Positions 6,053-12,445 of a stretch of 12,445 nt of DNA are shown piece by piece. This stretch comes from Bacteroidota bacterium (GTDB lineage Bacteria > Bacteroidota > Bacteroidia > Flavobacteriales > Flavobacteriaceae), in assembly GCA_023437485.1 (NCBI GenBank), contig JAEZGB010000035.1:1-12445 (forward strand). The letters are read 5' to 3'. The stretch's first letter is position 1. Every line of letters begins with the position of its first letter. The notes beneath the pieces were generated by a model. The model was given only the letters and a program-made list of their open reading frames with translations, was not told the DNA's origin and searched no databases. The position numbers and the translations under genes are program-made.

Positions 6053-7081
6053 ATGGGATTTTTTGATTTCATGACCGAGGATATCGCGATTGACCTCGGT
6101 ACGGCCAACACGCTGATTATCCACAACGATAAGGTGGTTATAGACAGCCCCTCAATTGTGGCGCGTGACCGCGTGTCGGGAAAGATCACGGCCGTGGGAA
6201 AGGAAGCCAACCTGATGCAGGGGAAGACACATGAAAACATCAAGACCATTCGGCCGCTGAAGGACGGGGTTATTGCTGATTTTGACGCGTCCGAGAAGAT
6301 GATCTCCATGTTCATCAAAAGTATTCCGGCGCTCAGGAAACGGATGTTTACTCCGGCCTTGCGCATGGTGGTTTGCATCCCATCGGGAATCACTGAAGTT
6401 GAGATGCGCGCGGTAAAGGAATCGTGCGAACGGGTGAACGGCAAGGAAGTTTACCTGATTCATGAACCGATGGCCGCTGCGATAGGGATCGGGATTGATA
6501 TCATGCAGCCAAAAGGCAACATGATCGTGGACATCGGCGGGGGAACTACCGAAATTGCGGTGATTGCCCTGGGCGGCATTGTCTGCGACAAGTCAGTGAA
6601 AATTGCCGGCGATGTCTTTACCAACGATATCGTTTATTATATGCGTACCCAGCACAACCTTTTTGTGGGTGAGAGCACGGCCGAAAAAATCAAGATTACC
6701 ATTGGCGCGGCTACTGAAGATCTGGAAACCCCGCCCGAAGATATGAGTGTTCAGGGGCGCGACCTGCTGACGGGTAAGCCAAAGCAGGTTGAAGTGTCCT
6801 TCCGGGAAATTGCCAAGGCACTTGACAAATCGATACAGCGAATTGAAGACGCGATCATGGAAACGCTTTCCCAAACCCCGCCCGAACTCGCAGCCGACAT
6901 CTACAATACCGGTATTTACCTTGCCGGCGGAGGCTCGATGCTTCGCGGGCTGGACAAACGCATTTCGCAAAAAACTGACCTGCCGGTCTATATCGCCGAG
7001 GATCCGTTAAGGGCCGTGGTGCGCGGAACCGGGATGGCCCTGAAGAATATCCCGAAGTTCAGGAGCATTCTGATCAAGTAG
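6053..7081 (+). CDS. mreB: Rod shape-determining protein MreB (bacterial actin)
   Basis: The 342-residue actin-fold ATPase polymerises on the inner face of the cytoplasmic membrane and guides the RodA-PBP2 wall-synthesis complex. Visible motifs: phosphate-1 DLGTANT (14-20), RPLKDGVIADFD (67-78), IPSGITEVEMRAV (109-121), the hydrolytic-Glu region HEPMAAAIGIG (137-147, E138), phosphate-2 DIGGGTTE (160-167), and the adenosine motif AGGGSMLRG (291-299). The N-terminus is short and hydrophobic (F3, F4, F6, M7) and may serve as the membrane-contact patch, like the amphipathic N-terminus of Gram-negative MreB; that is inference. Length is normal. It is first in the cluster, with its own putative promoter, and mreC begins 60 bases downstream. 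The ATG at 6053 is the only start giving the standard N-terminus. Confidence 0.98.
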   Translation: MGFFDFMTEDIAIDLGTANTLIIHNDKVVIDSPSIVARDRVSGKITAVGKEANLMQGKTHENIKTIRPLKDGVIADFDASEKMISMFIKSIPALRKRMFTPALRMVVCIPSGITEVEMRAVKESCERVNGKEVYLIHEPMAAAIGIGIDIMQPKGNMIVDIGGGTTEIAVIALGGIVCDKSVKIAGDVFTNDIVYYMRTQHNLFVGESTAEKIKITIGAATEDLETPPEDMSVQGRDLLTGKPKQVEVSFREIAKALDKSIQRIEDAIMETLSQTPPELAADIYNTGIYLAGGGSMLRGLDKRISQKTDLPVYIAEDPLRAVVRGTGMALKNIPKFRSILIK

Positions 7082-7141
7082 TGCCCCGGCGCCCGCAAGG
7101 TGCAAAAAAAGAATTAGGAGTGGAATATACCTGAAAGGCAG

Positions 7142-7969
7142 ATGCAGCAAATCTTTAATTTTATCTTTAAAAACAGTACCAAGCTACTGTTTTTGCTGCT
7201 TTTAGGAATTTCGTTAACGCTTACCATCCAATCGCATTCCTATCATCGGAGCAAGGTGATCTCGTCGGCAAATTTCCTTACCGGCGGGGTTTACGAGCAA
7301 ATCAACTCAGTGAGCGAATACCTCAGGCTAAAGGAGCAAAATGAACAGCTCGCCACTGAAAACGCAAGGCTCAAGGGACTTTTGTTCAATGTGTCAGATT
7401 CCATCGCGGTAAAAATGTATGACAGCATTCGAGGGGTTCGCAAAACTGACCTGATCGTGAGCAAGGTGATCCACAATTCATACAATGTTTTTGAAAACTA
7501 CCTCACGCTCAACAGCGGTGCCATTGATGGCGTAAGGCCTGATATGGGCGTGGTAAATTCATCGGGGATTATCGGGATCGTGGACAAGGTTTCAAAGAAT
7601 TACGCCACCGTGATCTCCATCCTGAACACCAAATCGCAGATCAATGCCAAGATCAAGAAATCTAACCACTTTGGATCTTTGATCTGGAATGGCAAGAGCA
7701 CCGGGTTTGTTCAACTCATTGACGTGCCCCGGCTTGCGTCGGTGCGCAAAGGCGATACCATTGTGACGGGGGGGCAATCGGTGATTTTTCCTGAAAATAT
7801 CGGCATTGGCACCATTGATAAAATTTACATCGACAACGAAACAAACTACTACACCATTAACGTAAGGCTGTTCAATGACATGACCAACCTGGGGCACGTT
7901 TACATCATCAAAAGCAAAGACCGCGAGGAAATCATCAACCTGGAAAAAGCTACAAAGGGAAATGAATAG
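7142..7969 (+). CDS. mreC: Rod shape-determining protein MreC
   Basis: The 275-residue bitopic inner-membrane protein has a periplasmic C-terminal domain that binds and activates PBP2. The layout is canonical: a short cytoplasmic N-terminus, a single TM helix at about 13-29 (KLLFLLLLGISLTLTIQ), a coiled coil at about 52-83 with Leu/Glu heptads (EYLRLKEQNEQLATENARL), then the beta-rich MreC domain. Family landmarks in that domain are NSGAIDGVRPDMGVVNSSGI (124-143), IVDKVSKNYATV, and KGDTIVTGGQSVIFPENIGIG (203-223). AAAGG just upstream of the ATG could act as a weak ribosome site. The last 8 bases overlap the start of mreD, suggesting translational coupling. No Pro-rich tail is present, unlike some proteobacterial MreC proteins. 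Confidence 0.96.
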   Translation: MQQIFNFIFKNSTKLLFLLLLGISLTLTIQSHSYHRSKVISSANFLTGGVYEQINSVSEYLRLKEQNEQLATENARLKGLLFNVSDSIAVKMYDSIRGVRKTDLIVSKVIHNSYNVFENYLTLNSGAIDGVRPDMGVVNSSGIIGIVDKVSKNYATVISILNTKSQINAKIKKSNHFGSLIWNGKSTGFVQLIDVPRLASVRKGDTIVTGGQSVIFPENIGIGTIDKIYIDNETNYYTINVRLFNDMTNLGHVYIIKSKDREEIINLEKATKGNE

Positions 7970-8468
7970 CGCCGTTCTTGTCAATATCGCCCGTTTTATC
8001 CTGCTGCTGGCGGCGCAGGTCGTGATTTTCAACAATTTCAATATTTTGGGGTATATCAACCCTTTCCCGTACATTTTGTTTATCATGCTCTACCCGGTTG
8101 ACGGCAACAAATCCGGTTTGCTTGCGGCTGGATTTTTACTTGGGCTGGTGATGGACATGTTTGCCAATTCAGGTGGTGTCCATGCCGCGTCCTGTTTGGT
8201 GCTGGCGTACGCGCGGCCGGCGATTTTCAAGTTTTCATTTGGCCTCAGTTATGAATATCAAACAATCAGGATCAATGATGTGCTTACCCCCGAGCGATTT
8301 TCCTTTATCCTGATCTCTGTGGTCATCCATCATTTTACGCTTTTTGTGCTCGAGGTTTTCAGGCTCAGCAATTTATGGGACATTTTGCTGCGGACTGTGT
8401 TGAGCACCGTCTTCACGATCATCATGAGCATTGTGCTGATTTACCTGTTTAAACCTTCAAGGCGATGA
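7962..8468 (+). CDS. mreD: Rod shape-determining protein MreD
   Basis: The 168-residue, very hydrophobic inner-membrane protein probably has five or six helices (about 5-25, 34-46, 51-67, 72-88, 113-133, 139-163). The conserved-looking centre is GLVMDMFANSGGVHAAS (61-77) followed by ARP (84-86), matching the G-x-x-x-D plus RP pattern of MreD. MreD is thought to modulate MreC-PBP2 activation and is an S-component-like membrane protein; its chemistry is not known. Family recognition rests on size, helices and the position between mreC and mrdA more than on strict motifs. The ATG sits inside the last codons of mreC, and AAAGGGAA just before it makes a plausible ribosome site. The gene ends in ATGA, sharing four bases with mrdA. 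Confidence 0.92.
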   Translation: MNSAVLVNIARFILLLAAQVVIFNNFNILGYINPFPYILFIMLYPVDGNKSGLLAAGFLLGLVMDMFANSGGVHAASCLVLAYARPAIFKFSFGLSYEYQTIRINDVLTPERFSFILISVVIHHFTLFVLEVFRLSNLWDILLRTVLSTVFTIIMSIVLIYLFKPSRR

Positions 8469-10345
8469 GAAAGTTATTGCTCCCATCGCTGGTAATCATT
8501 ACGGCGTCGTTCCTGATCATGCGGCTTTTTTATCTGCAGGTCATTGACGACACCCTTAAACTGAAAAGCGACAACAACGCCATAAAGATCAAATACGATT
8601 ATCCCGAGAGAGGTTATATTTATGACCGAAACGGAAAACTCCTGGTTGCAAACCAGCCGTCATATGACATTATGGTGACGCCGCGGGAGATGAAAAACAT
8701 CGACACTACCGAGTTTTGCCAGTTGCTCAACATCACCAAAGAAGATTTCATTAAAAAAGTTGAGAAGGCACGGATTTACAGCCCAAGGCTCCGGTCAGTC
8801 TTCCTGCCGCAGCTAAACAAGCGGGAATATGCCGCCTTTCAGGAAAAAATCAGGAAATTTCCGGGATTTGAAATCCAGAAACGTTCCCTGCGAGACTATC
8901 AGGTGACCGTGGGCGCCAATGTTTTTGGCTTTATCACCCAGGTCAATGACGCCATCATTAAGAAAAACCCGTACTACATCAGCGGAGATCTTATTGGAAA
9001 ACAGGGCGTGGAGGAAAGTTATGAAAACGTTCTGCGCGGTATTAAGGGCGTGAAATATATTCAGCGGGATAAGTTCAACCGGGATATAGGGTCCTATAAA
9101 AACGGAAAGTTCGATACAATTGCAGTCCAGGGTGACGATATCCATTTGACAATTGACCTCACACTGCAAAAATACGGCGAAGAACTGATGGTGAACAAAC
9201 GCGGCGGTATTGTAGCCATCGAACCCGCTACGGGCGAGATTTTGGCGCTGGTTACCGCTCCATCATATGACCCGGCCATTCTGGTGGGCAGGCAGCGCTC
9301 GCGCAATTACACCAAATTATACAACGATTCAATTGCAAAACCTTTGTATGACCGGGGCCTTTTGGCCGAATATCCGCCCGGATCGCCTTTTAAGATCCTG
9401 ACCGGGCTAATTGCCCTGCAGGAAGGGGTAATTGACACCAATACCGGCTTTATGTGCCACCACGGTTTTAGTTACGCGCGGGGACGCTTCATGAAGTGTC
9501 ATGATTCTGGGCTCTCGGTACTGCACAATGGGATTTACAACTCGTGCAATACGTATTTTGCGAGCATCTACATGAAGATGATCAACAAATACAACAAGCC
9601 TGCTGATGGAGTTGACGCATGGAGCAACCACCTAAAAAGTTTTGGCCTTGGCCAGTTTATGGGATATGACCTGCCCACGGGAAGACGCGGAAACAGGCCG
9701 ACTTCAAAAACCTATAAACGGATTTACCCTAACGGAGGCTGGAGAAGCACTACTATCGTATCAAACTCAATCGGACAGGGCGAAGTGCTGATGACGCCTA
9801 TACAACTTGCCAACATGATGGCCGCCGTGGCCAACCGAGGATATTACTATACGCCTCACATTATAAAAAAGATCGAAAATCAGCCTATCGACAAAAAATT
9901 CCGCACCAAGCACGTCACCACTATTGACCCCAAGCACTTTGAACCCGTGATTGAAGGCTTGTTTGACGTGTACAACCTGGGCACCGCCCGGTCATTAAGG
10001 GTAGAGGGCATTGACATTTGCGGCAAGACCGGGACCGCCGAGAACTTTGCCAAAATCAATGGCAAGAGGACACAATTGCAGGACCACTCGATCTTTGTGG
10101 CTTTCGCGCCAAAAGACAACCCAAAGATTGCCATCGCGGTTTTTGTGGAGAACGGTTATTGGGGCGCTCGTTGGGCCGGGCCGATGGCAAGTTTGATGAT
10201 TGAAAAGTATCTGCGGGGTAAAATCAGCCGGGTTGACCTGGAAAAAAGAATGTTGGAAGGATCGCTGCAGGCCGAATATGACAAATATATTGGCCGCGAT
10301 ACTATTTATAAGGAACCTGTAAACGAAGCCGAAATTGAAAATTGA
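8465..10345 (+). CDS. mrdA: Penicillin-binding protein 2 (elongasome transpeptidase)
   Basis: The 626-residue class B PBP forms peptidoglycan cross-links in the lateral wall together with RodA. It has a TM anchor at about 4-24, a pedestal/dimerisation region (about 45-225, including YPERGYIYDRNG at 46-57), then the transpeptidase domain. Active-site motifs are SxxK as SPFK with nucleophile S307 (in YPPGSPFK), SxN as SCN at 360-362, and KTGT at 521-524. The SxxK second residue is Pro where many PBP2 proteins have Thr. C331, C345, H346 and C361 lie where Acinetobacter PBP2 carries zinc ligands, which suggests a Cys/His version of that site (inference). The start ATGA overlaps the mreD stop by four bases. 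The tail after about 590 is charged and short. rodA starts 1 base after the TGA. Confidence 0.96.
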   Translation: MRKLLLPSLVIITASFLIMRLFYLQVIDDTLKLKSDNNAIKIKYDYPERGYIYDRNGKLLVANQPSYDIMVTPREMKNIDTTEFCQLLNITKEDFIKKVEKARIYSPRLRSVFLPQLNKREYAAFQEKIRKFPGFEIQKRSLRDYQVTVGANVFGFITQVNDAIIKKNPYYISGDLIGKQGVEESYENVLRGIKGVKYIQRDKFNRDIGSYKNGKFDTIAVQGDDIHLTIDLTLQKYGEELMVNKRGGIVAIEPATGEILALVTAPSYDPAILVGRQRSRNYTKLYNDSIAKPLYDRGLLAEYPPGSPFKILTGLIALQEGVIDTNTGFMCHHGFSYARGRFMKCHDSGLSVLHNGIYNSCNTYFASIYMKMINKYNKPADGVDAWSNHLKSFGLGQFMGYDLPTGRRGNRPTSKTYKRIYPNGGWRSTTIVSNSIGQGEVLMTPIQLANMMAAVANRGYYYTPHIIKKIENQPIDKKFRTKHVTTIDPKHFEPVIEGLFDVYNLGTARSLRVEGIDICGKTGTAENFAKINGKRTQLQDHSIFVAFAPKDNPKIAIAVFVENGYWGARWAGPMASLMIEKYLRGKISRVDLEKRMLEGSLQAEYDKYIGRDTIYKEPVNEAEIEN

Positions 10346-10346
10346 G

Positions 10347-11603
10347 ATGAAGAACCAAAGCGTAAAAAACAACATTGACTGGCTCAGTGTGTTTATCTAC
10401 GTGACTTTGGTAATCATGGGGTGGCTAAATATTTACTCGTCGTCGCTCTCAATGGAGGGTGATGGCGCTTTTGATTTTGCGCAGATTTACGGCAAGCAGT
10501 TGCTGTTTATCATGTTTACGATCCCGCTAATTTTCGTGGTCCTGTCAGTGGACGGAAAATTTTACGAGAAATACGCCAGCATCCTTTTTGCCCTGGCACT
10601 GGTCATGCTGTTGGGGTTGTTCTTTTTTGGAAAAACCATTGCCGGCCAGCGGTGTTGGTACGCCATCGGCAGTTTTACCATCCAGCCATCGGAATTTGCA
10701 AAAGCCGCCACGGCGCTCGCATTGGCCAAATACTTAAGTGATGTGCAAATTAACCTTCGGGAATGGAGCAAGCAGGCGATAGCGCTACTGATTGTCGGAT
10801 TGCCAATTTTGCTGATTTTGCCCCAACCCGATCCCGGAAGCGCGCTTATCTACACGGTTTTTATCCTGGTATTGTATCGCGAAGGCCTCCCGCAATGGTA
10901 TATCTGGACCGGCTTTTTTGCAATTGTATTGTTCATGCTTTCCCTGATTTTTGAACCTTACATCGTGGTCGCACTTATGGCCGTTGCCATAGCACTGCAA
11001 TATTTTTACAGCAAAATCATAAACAGGAACATCATTGCCAGCGCGATTGTTTTGGTCGTGGCCTCGGGCTTTGTATTTTCGGTCGATTATGTATTTGACA
11101 ACGTCTTCAAACAACACCACCGTGACCGGTTTAATATCCTTCTGGGAAAAGAAGTGGACCTGCGCGGAGTGGGCTACAACACAAACCAGTCGGAAATTGC
11201 GGTAGGATCAGGCGGATGGTTTGGAAAGGGCTTTTTGGAAGGAACCCAAACCAAGGGCGGGTTTGTCCCGGAACAGCATACTGATTATATTTTCACTACC
11301 GTAGGTGAAGAATGGGGATTTGTAGGATCCCTGGTGGTCATCGCGCTTTTTGTCACACTTATTTTGCGGGTTATTTACCTCGCCGAAAGGCAAAAGACCA
11401 AATTCAGCAGGGTTTACGGGCATTGCGTGGCTGCCATCATCTTTATCCACTTTTTTGTGAACATCGCGATGGTGGTGGGCATTTTTCCTACTATCGGGGT
11501 TCCGCTACCGCTATTTTCTTACGGAGGATCCGGATTGTGGGCTTTTACGATATTGCTCTTTATTTTCCTGAAAATGGACGCCAATAAAGTGAACGAGTGG
11601 TAA
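10347..11603 (+). CDS. rodA: RodA, SEDS-family peptidoglycan glycosyltransferase
   Basis: The 418-residue polytopic inner-membrane protein of the SEDS family polymerises lipid II into glycan strands as the partner of PBP2. Hallmarks: QPSEFAKAATALALAKYLS (113-131), the TM-embedded QPDPGSALI (160-168), the loop LLGKEVDLRGVGYNTNQS with D271 aligning by motif with the essential SEDS aspartate, IAVGSGGWFGKGF (284-296), PEQHTDYIF (308-316), and the signature GVPLPLFSYGGSG (384-396). About ten hydrophobic segments are visible. The start is taken as the ATG at 10347, one base after the mrdA TGA. An in-frame TTG at 10335 would add four residues and overlap mrdA, and is less likely. It is the last gene of the cluster and is followed by a hairpin. 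Confidence 0.96.
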   Translation: MKNQSVKNNIDWLSVFIYVTLVIMGWLNIYSSSLSMEGDGAFDFAQIYGKQLLFIMFTIPLIFVVLSVDGKFYEKYASILFALALVMLLGLFFFGKTIAGQRCWYAIGSFTIQPSEFAKAATALALAKYLSDVQINLREWSKQAIALLIVGLPILLILPQPDPGSALIYTVFILVLYREGLPQWYIWTGFFAIVLFMLSLIFEPYIVVALMAVAIALQYFYSKIINRNIIASAIVLVVASGFVFSVDYVFDNVFKQHHRDRFNILLGKEVDLRGVGYNTNQSEIAVGSGGWFGKGFLEGTQTKGGFVPEQHTDYIFTTVGEEWGFVGSLVVIALFVTLILRVIYLAERQKTKFSRVYGHCVAAIIFIHFFVNIAMVVGIFPTIGVPLPLFSYGGSGLWAFTILLFIFLKMDANKVNEW

Positions 11604-11607
11604 CAAA

Positions 11608-11627
11608 AACGCCCCTCACGGGGCGTT
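11608..11627. terminator. Shared convergent terminator between rodA and the S41 protease
   Basis: AACGCCCC (11608-11615) pairs with GGGGCGTT (11620-11627) around TCAC: a perfect 8-bp stem. Read on the minus strand, the hairpin is followed by a T-run (complement of A at 11605-11609), so it is a good intrinsic terminator for the protease. On the plus strand, 4 bases after the rodA stop, only TT then CC follows, so termination there may be weaker. Confidence 0.85.
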
Positions 11628-11632
11628 CCTGA

Positions 11633-12445
11633 TCAAGATTTCACAACTTTCTTTTTAAGTGCTACCGGTTCTTTTACCGTTGCTTTCGCATCGCCATTTA
11701 AATCAGTAAGAATATTTAGGGCTTCCTGCACGTAAATGTCTTTTGACAGGCTTTCGTGCCACCTGTCACGTTTTTCCTTAAGTACTTCGTCTCGGGCCAT
11801 TGCTGCTTCTTCATATGGAAGCGACGTAAATTTCAGGTCGTTCTTGTACTCGACGATTGATTTGTACTTTTTGGCTTTCTCTTCAAGGGCTTTCTGCTCG
11901 GCCTTGAATTTGTCCAGCTTAAGCGTATAAACGGTTTCTTCGCTGCGTTCATTAATCCATTTCGCGTTCTCGTCAATCAGTTTAAAGGCTTCGGTTTCAG
12001 CAATGCGTTGTTTGCTTCGGGCGATTGCCACATCATAGTTGGGCTGCTTTGACCACGGTTTGAAGTCGGCAGGGTCAATCTTGTCCCACTTCATTGCATT
12101 TTCAATATCGCGTTCGCCCATCTTCACATAAGAGTAGCGGTCAGGCATGGCAACATCGCTGCGCACGCCTTCAAGCTGTGTCGATCCGCCGTTAATCCGG
12201 TAGAACTTTTGCGTAGTGGTCTTTAGCGCACCGAGGTCGCCAAGATCGCTGTTCCTGATAAATTGATTCAGGTCAATCACATTTTGCACCGTGCCTTTGC
12301 CGTAAGTTTGGCGGCTTCCCACCACGATTCCGCGGTTGTAATCCTGAATGGCCGCGGCTAGAATCTCAGACGCCGAAGCCGAAAAACTGTTCACCATTAC
12401 CACCAGGGGCCCGTCCCATTGAACGCGCTTGTCGCGGTCATAAAG
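11633..12445 (-). CDS. prc: Tail-specific protease, S41 family (Prc/CtpA-1), C-terminal part (5' end outside window)
   Basis: The frame stays open to the window edge. 270 residues and a TGA are visible; the PDZ and N-terminal parts are missing. The fragment starts at LYDRDKRVQWDGPLVVMVNSFSASASE, the S41 catalytic region: the nucleophile is the second Ser of FSAS, the QD aspartate lies 11 residues on, and the general-base Lys is in YGKGTVQ, 26 residues after the Ser (25 in E. coli Prc, so one extra residue in the loop). After that come a domain with a long Lys/Glu-rich, probably helical stretch (DKFKAEQKALEEKAKKYK) and a basic tail ending KKKVVKS, as in Prc C-terminal domains. Prc is periplasmic and degrades or trims proteins from their C-terminus, including wall enzymes. 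A GTG at 12403 is internal, not a start, because the conserved block begins upstream. It is convergent with rodA. Confidence 0.94.
   Translation of the reverse strand, partial: LYDRDKRVQWDGPLVVMVNSFSASASEILAAAIQDYNRGIVVGSRQTYGKGTVQNVIDLNQFIRNSDLGDLGALKTTTQKFYRINGGSTQLEGVRSDVAMPDRYSYVKMGERDIENAMKWDKIDPADFKPWSKQPNYDVAIARSKQRIAETEAFKLIDENAKWINERSEETVYTLKLDKFKAEQKALEEKAKKYKSIVEYKNDLKFTSLPYEEAAMARDEVLKEKRDRWHESLSKDIYVQEALNILTDLNGDAKATVKEPVALKKKVVKS

Noticed and set aside
6004..6444. Minus-strand open frame of 146 codons over the start of mreB
   Set aside because: It is antisense to conserved MreB motifs and has no independent signal; high GC at third positions makes such shadow frames common.
10335..10346. 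TTG as an upstream start for rodA
   Set aside because: It adds only four residues and overlaps mrdA; the ATG at 10347 directly after the mrdA stop is the simpler choice.

Overview
The window looks like a chromosomal housekeeping segment from a member of the Bacteroidota, most likely Flavobacteriaceae and Flavobacterium-like. Four things point there: the style of the protein sequences (TamL-type Omp85 C-terminus, cysteine-less AccD, PBP2 with SPFK/SCN motifs, Prc with a KGTVQ block), weak Shine-Dalgarno sequences, A/T-rich leaders, and two matches to the Bacteroidota -7 promoter element TAnnTTTG. By eye the GC content is near 48%, high for Flavobacterium; I did not count it.

Layout, left to right. 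(1) Bases 1-2722, plus strand: the 3' end of an Omp85/TamA-family outer-membrane protein, then class II fructose-bisphosphate aldolase (fbaA), then acetyl-CoA carboxylase beta subunit (accD), closed by a strong intrinsic terminator. No terminator is visible between the three genes, so co-transcription is plausible. (2) Bases 2723-3085: a non-coding gap of about 360 bases, rich in inverted repeats. It holds a perfect 14-bp-arm palindrome and a GC-rich patch that looks like a dispersed repeat. (3) Bases 3086-4336, minus strand: a MacB/FtsX-type ABC permease with no ATPase next to it. (4) Bases 4472-11603, plus strand: purH, then the elongasome cluster mreB-mreC-mreD-mrdA(PBP2)-rodA. A TAnnTTTG element lies just after the purH stop. 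mreC/mreD and mreD/mrdA overlap, and mrdA/rodA are 1 base apart. (5) Bases 11608-12445, minus strand: the 3' part of a tail-specific protease (Prc/CtpA, S41), convergent with rodA across a shared hairpin terminator.

How the genes work together. MreB filaments, MreC and MreD position and activate the RodA glycosyltransferase / PBP2 transpeptidase pair for lateral-wall synthesis, so five of the ten genes build one machine. In other bacteria Prc-type proteases act in the periplasm on envelope and wall proteins, but the link to rodA here may only be adjacency. purH (purine synthesis), fbaA (glycolysis/gluconeogenesis) and accD (fatty-acid synthesis) are core metabolism.

I found no mobile element, CRISPR array, tRNA or rRNA gene, and no convincing undescribed system. 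The points most worth a second look are the loss of all four zinc-ribbon cysteines in AccD, a Cys/His-rich version of the PBP2 zinc site, and the structured 2.7-3.1 kb gap.
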